In this document: in pieces, positions 19,001 to 27,886 of the stretch
Position numbering within the stretch: the stretch's first letter is position 1
Layout: the number at the start of each line of letters is the position of its first letter
Assembly (NCBI GenBank): GCA_025765615.1
Contig: JAIVFJ010000107.1
Location: forward strand, 124,001-188,000
DNA length: 64,000 nucleotides
DNA from: Zopfochytrium polystomum
Taxonomy: Eukaryota > Chytridiomycota > Chytridiomycetes > Chytridiales > Chytridiaceae
Reading direction: 5' to 3'
The notes under the pieces: model-generated
The model's input: the letters and a program-made list of their open reading frames with translations, nothing else
Databases searched by the model: none
Told to the model about the DNA's origin: nothing
Program-made: the position numbers and the translations under genes

Positions 19001-21245
19001 TCAGGATTTCCAATATCTTTCCTCCTCGTTGCATTCCCCCGCTGTGTCCACTGATCCAGATGTGGCACATCCTGACGCTCTGTTTGACTCACAAGAAGAC
19101 GATGTACCACCTGCAGAATCACAGGGGGGAGATCTACAGCCGGGTATGCTATACGACGCATCTGATTCTGAACCAGAGTCAATACCTGATGAACAGGAAA
19201 TCCCTCCTAGGGAGCGCTCAACTTCCCCTGACATTCTAGCTTTGCCAGAGTCAACAGGGGAGGCAACAAATCCCCCAATCATACCACGAGAGCCATCAGG
19301 TTTACGTGACTACCTGGCATTGAAGGCAAACCTTTGTAAACTACGAACAAAACCATCAATTGCCACAAGTCCTTCCACTTACAGTCGGAAAACACTCCGC
19401 GCTTTAACTGCAAGAATTCGTAAACTACGAATAGCACGGGGACAATTTCGTGAACTCTACCAAATGCTCAAAGCATACACTGTGCTTGAGCCGGAGGAAG
19501 TCACAGCATATCCAACAGAAAGGATCCACCAGCGGGACTTACCGCCACTCCCTGCTTCGCATAAAGAGGCCATGCGTTCTCCTTTTGCAAAGTATTGGAA
19601 GGCAGCTCAACTCTCAGAGATCAATTCAATCACGTCAAAGCATGTCTGGGACTTAGTGGCTCGACCTAAAGGGCATAAGATTCTCAAGCCCAAATGGGTT
19701 TTTGCCTACAAGTTTGACAGTGAAGGGTACCTTGAACGCTTCAAGGCTCGCCTTGTTGGTCGGGGTTACACTCAGATCTTTGGTCAGGACTACAATGAGA
19801 CCTTCTCCCCTGTCGTCCGCAGCTCCTCCATAAGGGCAATCCTTGCTATCTTGTTGCTGTTTGACCTCATACTTGCAGGCCTTGATGTCGAAACCGCATA
19901 CTTGAACGCCAAACTGGACATTGAAAACTTCATGGAACAACCAGAAGGCTTTGAGATACGTGGTGCAGACGGGATACTTCTTGTCTGTTTACTCAGGAAG
20001 AGTCTGTACGGATTGCACCAGTCTGGTCGACAGTGGTACAAAACAATCCGCGACTTCCTAGTAGAAATTGGATTTACACAATTGAAGACTGACCACTGTG
20101 TCTTTGTGCAAAGGCACCCTGATGGAAAGGTCAAGACCATCATCACTCTATACGTAGATGACATCCTCATCTTCAGTCACACTGAAGAAGAAATTGCCAA
20201 AATTCTTTCTCTGATCAAATCAAAGTTCAAAATCCGCGAGGACCTCAACCCAAAAGTTGCTGTTGGCATCCAAGTTGAGAAAATCAAAGATGGAATTTTT
20301 ATTGGACAGAAAAACTACACACAGCATGTCTTGGAGGAAGCAAACTACTGGTGTGACAATGAAGGCTTACCTGTCAAAATCAAAGCAACTCCCATGTCCA
20401 CGACATGGATACACGATGTGGACTCTGGAAAACTTCCACAAAAAGAGTCGGAATACTTCCGAAGCACACTCATGCAACTTGCTTACCTTGCAAACTTGAC
20501 GCGCCCTGACATTGCGTATGCTGTGAATACACTTGCACAATACCAGTCTGCTCCAACCCATTCAGATTCCCTTGCGCTTGACAGATTGCTGCGATATGTC
20601 CGCGCTACCTGGGATCATGGACTTTTCTACCAGAAGGGAGACTCCCAGATGACATGCATCACCAATGCAACGCTCCCAGAGGTAGAGAAAGCTGCGGGTA
20701 TTTCTTACCCAGAGTGGGATGAGCCACATGGCTACGCTGATGCCAGCTATGCTGAGGAGGATGGACGCAAGTCGAGGTCAGGGCATGTGTTCATGCTTTG
20801 CGGGGGTGCTATTACATGGTACAGCAAGAAACAATCAGTTGTCGCTTTGTCCTCAACTGAGGCGGAATACTTCTCCCTTACTGAGGCCATCAAAGAGGCA
20901 ATCTGGCTACAAATGCTCTTCCAGGAGCTGGGTATGGATTTAAATAAGCCCACTACTGTTTATGAAGACAATCGTTCAACCATAGCTATTGCTATGAATC
21001 CAATACACCATGGTCGGGTCAAACACTTTGACGTGAGGTTGCATTTCATACGGGACCACTTGGAGAAAAAGGAGGTTCAACTCATTCATTGCCCAACGGA
21101 CATGATGATTGCTGACCTTCTCACCAAAGCTCTTCCCGCAGCTCAACATGCAAAGCTTGCATCAGTGATGGGAATTTGCAGTCTCGCCGACCTCCAAGGT
21201 GTAAGCGTGGTGCCCACGCTCAAATCAGCACAACGCTTAGTCTAA
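16011..21245 (+). CDS. gag-pol: Copia-1 Gag-Pol polyprotein
   Basis: 1744 codons without a stop. Start chosen at the first ATG after the leader (MSSSTPKAVRF); the frame is open upstream into the LTR, but that part lies before the expected RNA start or is leader. Order: Gag (residues ~1-290), an unusual CX2H...HX4C knuckle CDLHGIWVSHSREEC (~299-313), Lys/Ala-rich linker, protease LDSGAS (Asp ~512), GAG-pre-integrase (LHKKFGHLS), integrase Asp ~749, Asp ~811 (RCDRGE) and Glu ~849 (NGLVER), RT with YVDD at ~1381, RNase H (HGYADASYAEEDG, SSTEAEYF, YEDNRS) and the end DLLTKALPAAQH. All catalytic residues are present, so it could act in cis or mobilise relatives. The zinc knuckle is non-canonical. 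Confidence 0.95.
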   Translation: MSSSTPKAVRFSSYGYQAWELHVEEVIKPVMAYNLVASFLKPDYFGTFNEHCTKVGIGAAPPSIGSPPESSATAEAKAAYSEMYRLHHAALDKYHTGIRQEHKTYRELEAQHDKVVATLDSCSRIEDVRSMNAANITNCADRYKWLNDKYALQNKWLATYSCLAKPRDSGPAVQEWYTTLTTLVTDWPKHFKCTATTCRGVTNILRSAIIHKARETLPGHEIFSGVRQNLLKGLSGYANTSDLIELTNCHTLYQQSKEKNSRHSAHHGTSEMETAASAKTSVATKKRKIGEALNGKPTCDLHGIWVSHSREECLKFPHGKSEPARPAKKAKGKQPAHAKEAKATPADSKKATEIAKIAREVAAKEHHQASCAASQDSPPHKCYRMDTPPPPPEAEDVEMLEFSTEGAARLADTSALDDFLLVERALAAREFEIGTCQAVEVEEEFEVELTVTLLDGRMDPDWITDNIVSNVGYKVMDESGRFLYRNVTYRRIYETALMARLAGGNPHQVILDSGASRTMSPCEEHFTNLRPTSQQIKTADGFTTATGVGDFTLFVNGRALIMRNLLYVPEFSDTLLSVQQIVRQTGHNVTFTADTALLHPRVHGSDFTIAHRDTGNVYVVDPSLLTGHTGLDRAELGRDAPTPSGDAPGESQQQTAPLQTATPTLSQTDPDPLPNPQNIEAVRALHKKFGHLSLSSLKRTWSNLNKVGHSFFLIHDIPCMTCDVGKLKASPIHSTSRPNTTLLGRLHTDAVPLPARGHHGEKHWQLVVEESTRWLDIEFLNSLSDAPTRFRSTIERFEQQHGKHITSVRCDRGEIFKDGEFKTWANTRHPPIVLEPSPAFTKEFNGLVERQVNTLKDMAHCMLLESRLPHSFFVYAVRYAAYIKNRVYHSYTKKTPYEAWYGEKPNVDHIRTFGCLVIHRIPKEKRTLKHPDKGAPGIFLGYKGNTLPVVYDLKTQRISEHFHFSFHENVFPGIVRNWRQFLHDSRLKEWGPVQPTAQDFQYLSSSLHSPAVSTDPDVAHPDALFDSQEDDVPPAESQGGDLQPGMLYDASDSEPESIPDEQEIPPRERSTSPDILALPESTGEATNPPIIPREPSGLRDYLALKANLCKLRTKPSIATSPSTYSRKTLRALTARIRKLRIARGQFRELYQMLKAYTVLEPEEVTAYPTERIHQRDLPPLPASHKEAMRSPFAKYWKAAQLSEINSITSKHVWDLVARPKGHKILKPKWVFAYKFDSEGYLERFKARLVGRGYTQIFGQDYNETFSPVVRSSSIRAILAILLLFDLILAGLDVETAYLNAKLDIENFMEQPEGFEIRGADGILLVCLLRKSLYGLHQSGRQWYKTIRDFLVEIGFTQLKTDHCVFVQRHPDGKVKTIITLYVDDILIFSHTEEEIAKILSLIKSKFKIREDLNPKVAVGIQVEKIKDGIFIGQKNYTQHVLEEANYWCDNEGLPVKIKATPMSTTWIHDVDSGKLPQKESEYFRSTLMQLAYLANLTRPDIAYAVNTLAQYQSAPTHSDSLALDRLLRYVRATWDHGLFYQKGDSQMTCITNATLPEVEKAAGISYPEWDEPHGYADASYAEEDGRKSRSGHVFMLCGGAITWYSKKQSVVALSSTEAEYFSLTEAIKEAIWLQMLFQELGMDLNKPTTVYEDNRSTIAIAMNPIHHGRVKHFDVRLHFIRDHLEKKEVQLIHCPTDMMIADLLTKALPAAQHAKLASVMGICSLADLQGVSVVPTLKSAQRLV

Positions 21246-21407
21246 AGGCTCTCTCTGGCTTCTCCAGCTACACTTGTGGGTTCATGCAGGTTTTCACAAG
21301 TGTAGGGGGGTGCATGGGTGGGTTCGAGTCCCACTGCTTGGCTGGCATTGTTGGACAGCCATGTACTCCAGGAGAAACAGTTGCCCCCTCTCTTTCTATT
21401 GCAGGGG
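21246..21407 (+). other. Copia-1 structured 3' UTR
   Basis: Three hairpins in a row: 11-bp perfect stem CTACACTTGTG/CACAAGTGTAG (21268-21278/21295-21305); 5-bp stem with 7-nt loop GTGGG-TTCGAGT-CCCAC (21318-21334), identical in form to a tRNA T-arm and containing box-B-like GGTTCGAGTCC; and GGCTG/CAGCC (21340-21344/21356-21360). The GCAGGGG before LTR2 may be the PPT. Confidence 0.75.
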
Positions 21408-22578
21408 TGTGTTGAGATTCGACCCACGGGGTACACTACGCCCGTTACTGATGATCCCTTTGAGAACTCCATCCAATCACATTGGATGGGGTGTTTGAAG
21501 GGCTCAGTAGATTCCATACTTGAATGGGGCGCTCGGAAGGGCTAATCTGTTCTCAATAAAAAGAGATAGGCAAAGGCGGCTGTTGTTCTAGCTTTGTTCA
21601 TCCTACCGGTAGGAACAATGCAATTAGAACATGCACAACAACGCGCAAACTACGCACTCTGCACATGTAACACAGCACAGCAAGCATGCAGAAGCAGTGT
21701 ACCACTGCCCCAGGCTCCGGAATTCCGCTCTCTGCACCGGAATTCCGCCCTTTTGCATCGGAATTCCGCTTCCTGATCTGGAATTCCTCTCTCTGCACCG
21801 GAATTCCGCTTCCTGATCTGGAATTCCAGCTTTCCTGCTGTGCTGTGCATTCTGAGCAATGCAACAGGCATTTAGGAATCAGGGATTGCACCAATCACTG
21901 CATTTCTAAAAGTGAGATAAAAACTGAGCTCACCAGAGATTGCACCAATCATTGGATTTCTAAAAACAAGGAAAAAAGCGGCTTGTTTCCCAAACAAGCT
22001 TCCTGATTTGGAAACAACCAAACCAATTTACAAGCAACTGTTTCTCAAACAAGCTGTAAATTGGTTCCTGGTGGTACTCAGCCCAGACAAAGTACTCAGC
22101 CCAAGGTTGTACTCAGCCCTGGGTGGTGCTCAGCCCAGGATGGTACTCAGCCCTGGTTGGTACTCAGCCCTGGGTGATTCCCAGCCCTGGGTGGTACTCA
22201 GCACTGAATGGGTACTTAGCCCAGGCTGGGGGTTGGTGCTCAGCCTGTTTTATCTCATTTCTGTGGCCTGCTCTGTGCAGCCCCCTGTTCCCTCTGTTTT
22301 CTGATGGCTCCAACCTGCAGGAGTATAAAAGCAGCAACATCTCACAGAGATCAAACAAGGAACCCAACCCCCTCCTTGCTGCTTTGACAGAATCCAGTGC
22401 AAAACAAGCCAATCTCTCTTCCTCCATTTGCTCTCTCTTCCCTCTCTGCCCACTCACTCCTCTCTCCTCTCTCCATCCTCTCACTCCTCTCCCTTTTCCA
22501 TCATCACTGCTCTCTCTTTCTCTCTTTTCCTCTCCACACACACCAAATCCCTCCAGTCCTGGGTGGGATTTCATCACA
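21408..22578 (+). repeat. Copia-1 LTR2, mosaic between autonomous and array types
   Basis: 1171 bp. Its first ~100 bp carry LTR1-type bases (CACGGGG...CGCCCGTTACTGATGATCCC). Its 3' half carries all array-type differences (CAGACAAAGTACTCAGCCCAAGG insertion, GATTTC for GGTTTC). It is followed by GCGAACTGG, not by the copia-1 leader. Confidence 0.88.
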
Positions 22579-22852
22579 GCGAACTGGCGGTGGAGGGCGG
22601 TGGTGGGCAGTGGCAAGGCAGCAATGCTGATTGATGGATTGGGCTGCTGTAGTGATGGGTGGGTGGTGGTGGGAGGTTGATCTTGGTTTCTGTAAAGCTG
22701 CTGCAATCACAGTGTTGTTGGTGATGACGTCGAAATTGCGGCATGAAATCTGAGCAATGATAAGCCAACGATCGTGCTGGGAGAGTGACGGGGGCGAGAC
22801 AGCTCACTGAGTGCAATGTACTCCACTATTGTGTAATGAATCACCACTTCCA

Positions 22853-23589
22853 CCATCTGTCATTGTCAACATCAAAGATGCACCAACTGGACTTCCCAAG
22901 CCACTTGCAAATCGAACAATCACTCACCATCTCTTGCGACTCTACCTTGCATCAGCCAAACCAGAGCCACACTTCCCAAAGTGCTTCCCTAAAGAAACAA
23001 TCCACCAATCACAACTCCCACCAGTGCCACGTTCCCACAAGGAGGCCCACGCATCAGACTGCAACAAAGAATGGACTGCATCTGAGCTTGAGGAACTTCA
23101 CTCTCTCATGGACAAGCACAAGGTCTGGGAATGGGCAGTTCTTCCTCCTGGCAAACGTGCAATGTTCTGCATATGGGTTTATGCCTACAAGCTCAACCCC
23201 TTTGGCTGCGATGGAAAGCCTGTCTTGTCGTATGTGGAAACACCCAAAGTGAAGGCATCGACTACACAGACACCTTTTCTCCTGTCGTCCGGATCCAGGC
23301 CATCTGACTGCTCATTGCAATCAGCCTTGCTTTTGACCTCAAGTACCACAGCATGGATGTCAACACAGCCAACGTGTACGCTTTTCTCAAAGAAGTCATC
23401 TACATGGATCCACCAAAAGGCCACAAGTGGTTCACTCCAGATGGAAAGAAACTATTCTGCAAACTCCTCAAGAGCCTCTATGGACTTCATCAATCTGGAT
23501 GCAACTGGTTCCTGACCTTTTGCAAGTTCATTGTCAAGAAACTTGGCTTTGACCAATCTCTTGGTAAACCTGCCTCTTCTTTCAAGTAG
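22853..23589 (+). pseudogene. Copia-2 reverse transcriptase fragment, unit 1
   Basis: RT N-terminal blocks in shifting frames: HKEAHASDCNKEWTASELEEL, FCIWVYAYKLNPFG, then HSMDVNTANVYAFLKEVIYMDPPKG (motif A region) and LLKSLYGLHQSGCNWF (motif B region). A degenerate FVNDINVMT (YVDD motif) follows at about 23625. Several indels; inactive. Confidence 0.85.
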
Positions 23590-23739
23590 ACCCTCAGCAG
23601 CAAACGTTTGAAATCATCTTTATTTTTGTCAACGACATTAACGTCATGACCAACACCCCAGCTCTCGTCGAATTTCATGTTTTTCAGGTTTTGTCATTTT
23701 TTTTTCTCCTTTCTTCTTTTTCACCTTTTCTCCAAGAAA

Positions 23740-24050
23740 TCTCTTGTGAGAAAACAGGTGAGGATTGTCCCAGTTGCCCCCAAGTACCCCAAACACCTCT
23801 CGTGTGCGTAGCGCGCAACTGATCCTATCCTTATCGCCCTCCCGAGTGCAGCTGGAGCTCGCAATCGCAGCGGCTTTGCTGCCGCAGTATCTGGATCTGC
23901 CACCACCACCAATCTCGCAACCAAAGGCAGCGATCTTGCCACAATTGCAGTGGCTTCGCCACTACCTTCATACCATTTCGCTGCAATATCAGCCTTCAGT
24001 CGCGATTCCGACATCACTGTGATGTAGGGGATCTGCAGCCGCCTTCGACC
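23740..24050. other. Anonymous GC-richer block, unit 1
   Basis: Not related to any retroelement domain I recognise. It is richer in G+C than its neighbours (CGCAGCGGCTTTGCTGCC, GTGCGTAGCGCGCAACTG). A minus-strand frame of 98 codons (23721-24017) is Ala-rich without motifs. The same block recurs in units 2 and 3. Confidence 0.5.
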
Positions 24051-24279
24051 TGAAAGAATTCGCTATGTTGGCTGATTGATGGATTGGGCTGCTATGGTGT
24101 ACACCACTGAAGGTGGTGGTGGTGGGAGGTTGATCTTGGCCTCTGTTAGTCCTGTGTTTGTCTTTATACAAAACTGTGACAAGGACCATTGCTTGCAAAC
24201 TGCTGCAAGTCATCCCTGCAGAGCAGTATCAGGTCAAAGCTCCTGCACACTGCTTACACCAAAAGACCCAAAACTAACA
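24051..24279 (-). repeat. LTR-B, inverted copy in unit 1
   Basis: 229 bp, reverse orientation. It forms an inverted pair with 24529-24759, with 249 bp between. No flanking internal sequence, so solo. Confidence 0.88.
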
Positions 24280-24528
24280 TTTTCACCATGTGTTGTTGTC
24301 AACATCAAAGATGCACCTACTGAACTTCGCAAGCTACTTGCAAATTGAACAATCACTTGCCATCTCTTGTGGCTCTATCTTGCATCAGCCAAGCCGAACC
24401 ACGCTTTCCAAAGCACTTCCCTAAAGAACCAATCCACCAATCACAACTTCCACCAGTGCTACGTTTCCACAAGGAAGCCCACGCATTAGACTACAACAGA
24501 GAATGGACTGCATCTGAGCTTGAGGAAC

Positions 24529-24759
24529 TGTTAGTTTTGGGTCTTTTGGTGTAAACAGTGTGCAGGAGCTTTGACCTGATACTGCTCTGCAAGGATGACT
24601 TGCAGCATTTTGCAAGTGATGGTCCTTGTAACAGTTTTGTATAAAGACAAACACAAGACTGACAGAAGCCAAGATCAACCTCCCACCACCACCACCTTCA
24701 GTAGTGTACACACCACAGCAGCCCAACCCATCAATCAGCCAACATAGGAAATTCTTTCA
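24529..24759 (+). repeat. LTR-B, direct copy in unit 1
   Basis: 231 bp, followed by PBS TACAAAACTGTTAC and copia-2 leader. It interrupts the second RT N-terminal fragment after GAGGAAC. Confidence 0.88.
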
Positions 24760-25359
24760 TACAAAACTGTTACCCATCCCAATCACTTCCCCCTTGGTTT
24801 CAACAAAATCCAATCAGTAGAAGGGGTTGTACGCTTTTCAGATCTGCCAACTTCGTGGAGCGATCACGGGGCGCTACAGACATTGTACAGCAATTTCGTT
24901 ACTACCATCGGAAAGCTCTTGATCTCCTCTTTCCAACGAACCCACCTGATCTCGGATCAGACGCTCCTACGTCGTATCCACCGCCTCCAAAGTCGTCGCC
25001 CACTTTTCCAACTTCAACCTCAATTTGCTCGCCTTCCAGACCTCCCCCAGCCGATCCCAAGCTATCTTTGGAAAGGCCTGCTTCTGGACTACACGACTGT
25101 CACCAGGGGCATCCCAAAATCACTCTCCTTTGTGATAAGCGCCCACTTTTTCCATTCAGGGTCACCAGATTACCTCCAACCCTCACCATTAATTTTTGAT
25201 TTTTTGTCCCCATTTGAGACAACGACCCCCCCCCCTACCTGACACACACTAAGCTAACAAACCAACTTTTCATCTGCTGCAACACCACCTTCACAACACA
25301 CCTAAAATCCAACGAAATCCTTTCAAACTTGGCACACATAATCGTCCTGAGAAAACAAC

Positions 25360-25920
25360 ATGACTACTGACTCAACCAATCACATCAACGCAGAGCAGAA
25401 CGATGCAGTTGATCCACTAGACCTCTGCAACACTGGAACCTGTCTCATCAGAGATGGACCATTCCAAGGACAGAGATTCCAACTGGTGCCTCCGTCTTGT
25501 GGACCAGAGAAAGTAACTTGGTTTCCTAGTGCACAGAACCAGAATGCACATTGCTGTCTAATCATTCCTCGCCACATCTATCGAGCCCTCACCCAAATCA
25601 CACCTGGTCGAACTTGCAAAGGAGATCATTGACGACTTTGAATGCATTAAAATGGAACCAACTGAAGCCTCAGATGCCTTCATTACCCGATTCACTGAAG
25701 CGTACCATCGAGTTGACAGCTTTGCAAAGTCAGCAGCTGGAGAACTTCTCCATCATATTCGCCCTTTCCAAACAAGTTGTTCGAATCTTTGTTGGCTCAC
25801 TGGGCCAAAGCCTGTTGGATATGGGAAAAGGAAAAGTTTTTCTTGTTGTCGGCAAACCCAGCTCCTCAGATAACAAGTTTAGCCAAACTAATCTCACTCT
25901 TCAAAAACCTGTTTGACAAA
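25360..25920 (+). pseudogene. Copia-2 gag remnant, unit 1
   Basis: Gag start MTTDSTNHINAEQNDAVDPLD, which resembles the minus-strand copy at about 41260. Then frame-shifted capsid-like sequence EPTEASDAFITRFTEAYHRVDSFAKSAAGELLHHIRPF. No knuckle is seen. Broken by stops. Confidence 0.7.
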
Positions 25921-26680
25921 ACACTATTGATAAGCAACACATCGAGCTGGCTGATCAAGCAACAATCACTTGGCTACTGCTGCACCAGAAATCACCACAC
26001 CAACTATTACTATCCTGGTTATTGCCTTCATATTGATTTGAACAACAAAACAGCAGAGGTCCTCAAAAACCAACCAGCTCCCATCAACTAATAATCAATC
26101 TGCTAAGTGTTTTGCTCTTCGCCTTTTGATATGCATCAAAGTAACTGCCTTTATCCTCTCAACATTCAGCCATGCAGTCGCCTGTCAGTAATGATTCATC
26201 ATTCCATGAACATCAACACAGGCATTTTAGTTTTTGGAGACCTGCACCTCTAACAACTGTCCCTGTGCCCTCTTAATAATACTTACTCATTTTCAACAGG
26301 GCCATAACAAATTAGGACTTAATGATATGGTGTTTTCCTCGTCTATCAACCCATGGAGTTGGCAGTTCAATTTCTGGATTCCCTGATACAATTATCATTG
26401 ACATGGCCACCTTTTGAGATCAGAGTGTTTTCAACCACACTGAAACTCTCACCATCAAACATATTAGTGATTGGGATGACCAATAGTTGTGCAAGTGCCA
26501 ACTCTCACGACCATGGCAACCTTGTGCAATTTCCTCATAACTTTGGACTCTGTTACATCAAGCTAAGCCTCTCTTTATCTTTTCTCACATAACTTCAGCA
26601 CTTCAGCCAAAGACAATTTGCAGTCCATTCATTGATAGAACAAGGACTGGTTGAGTAGTTTAACAATCCTCTAACCATTT

Positions 26681-26717
26681 TGTAAACAGTCTATTCTGAG
26701 TGGTTGCTAGGCAAGCG
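26681..26717 (-). repeat. Inverted LTR-A scrap abutting LTR3
   Basis: TGTAAACAGTCTATTCTGAGTG plus GGTTGCTAGGCAAGCG are reverse complements of the LTR-A end and of an internal LTR-A block, with the part between deleted. It sits exactly where a PPT should lie. Recurs before LTR4 and LTR5. Confidence 0.8.
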
Positions 26718-27886
26718 TGTTGAGATTCGACCCACAGGGTACACTACGCCTGTTACTGATGATTCCTTTGAGAACTCCATCCAGTCACATTGGATGGGGT
26801 GCTTGAAGGGCTCAGTAGATTCAATACTTGAATGGGGCGCTCGGAAGGGCTAATCTGTTCTCAATAAAAAGAGATAGGCAAAGGTGGCTGTTGTTCTAGC
26901 TTTGTTCATCCTACCGGTAGGAACAATGCAATTAGAACATGCACAACAACGCTCAAACTATGCACTCTGCACATGTAACACAGCACAGCAAGCATGCAGA
27001 AGCAGTGTACCACTGCCCAATGCTCCGGAATTCCGCTCTCCTGCACCGGAATTCCGCACTCTGCATCGGAATTCCGCTTCCTGATCTGGAATTCCTCTCT
27101 CTGCACCAGAATTCCGCTTCCTGATCTGGAATTCCAGCTTTCCTGCTGTGCTGTGCATTCTGAGCAATGCAAGAGGCATTTAGGAATCAGGGATTGCACC
27201 AATCACTGCATTTCTAAAAGTGAGATAAAAACTGAGCTCACCAGAGATTGCACCAATCATTGGATTTCTAAAAACAAGGAAAAAAGCGGCTTGTTTCCCA
27301 AACAAGCTTCCTGATTTGGAAACAACCAAACCAATTTACAAGCAACTGTTTCTCAAACAAGCTGTAAATTGGTTCCTGGTGGTACTCAGCCCAGACAAAG
27401 TACTCAGCCCAAGGTTGTACTCAGCCCTGGGTGGTGCTCAGCCCAGGATGGTACTCAGCCCTGGTTGGTACTCAGCCCTGGGTGATTCCCAGCCCTGGGT
27501 GGTACTCAGCACTGAATGGGTACTTAGCCCAGGCTGGGGGTTGGTGCTCAGCCTGTTTTATCTCATTTCTGTGGCCTGCTCTGTGCAGCCCCCTGTTCCC
27601 TCTGTTTTCTGATGGCTCCAACCTGCAGGAGTATAAAAGCAGCAACATCTCACAGAGATCAACAAGGAACCCAACCCCCTCCTTGCTGCTTTGACAGAAT
27701 CCAGTGCAAAACAAGCCAATCTCTCTTCCTCCATTTGCTCTCTCTTCCCTGCTCTGCCCACTCACTCCTCTCTCCTCTCTCCATCCTCTCACTCCTCTCC
27801 CTTTTCCATCATCACTGCTCTCTCTTTCTCTCTTTTCCTCTCCACACACACCAAATCCCTCCAGTCCTGGGTGGGATTTCATCACA
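26718..27886 (+). repeat. Array LTR3
   Basis: 1169 bp, TGTTGAGATTCGACCCACAGGG ... TTTCATCACA. Array type; both flanks (AAGCG and GCGAA) differ, so there is no TSD. Confidence 0.93.

Larger units (their letters stand above)
14661..22578 (+). mobile_element. Copia-1, autonomous Ty1/copia retrotransposon
   Basis: LTR1, leader, one uninterrupted polyprotein with every copia domain, a structured 3' UTR, then LTR2 (21408-22578). Inserted within the 5' LTR of the minus-strand copia-2. The usual 5-bp TSD cannot be checked because the 3' LTR is shared with the tandem array. It is the only complete coding retroelement in the window. Confidence 0.93.
22579..26717 (+). mobile_element. Array insert 1 (non-autonomous internal region)
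   Basis: Order: GC-rich lead (22579-22810), copia-2 RT fragment (22853-23589), anonymous block (about 23740-24050), inverted LTR-B (24051-24279), a second copy of the RT N-terminal fragment (24285-24528), direct LTR-B (24529-24759), copia-2 leader and gag debris (24760-25920), anonymous AT-rich DNA (26100-26680), and a 37-bp inverted scrap of LTR-A (26681-26717). Confidence 0.88.

Noticed and set aside
22811..23515. 234-codon frame in each array unit as a coding gene
   Set aside because: Only parts are in the RT frame; the second half is out of frame with the real motif A/B sequence at 23353-23589, and one unit has a different frame because of one base.
21410..26717. Units as classical non-autonomous (LARD-type) copia elements
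   Set aside because: They share LTRs with copia-1, but the flanking PBS and PPT positions are replaced and no TSD is found, so a recombination-amplified genomic segment is preferred until dispersed copies are found.
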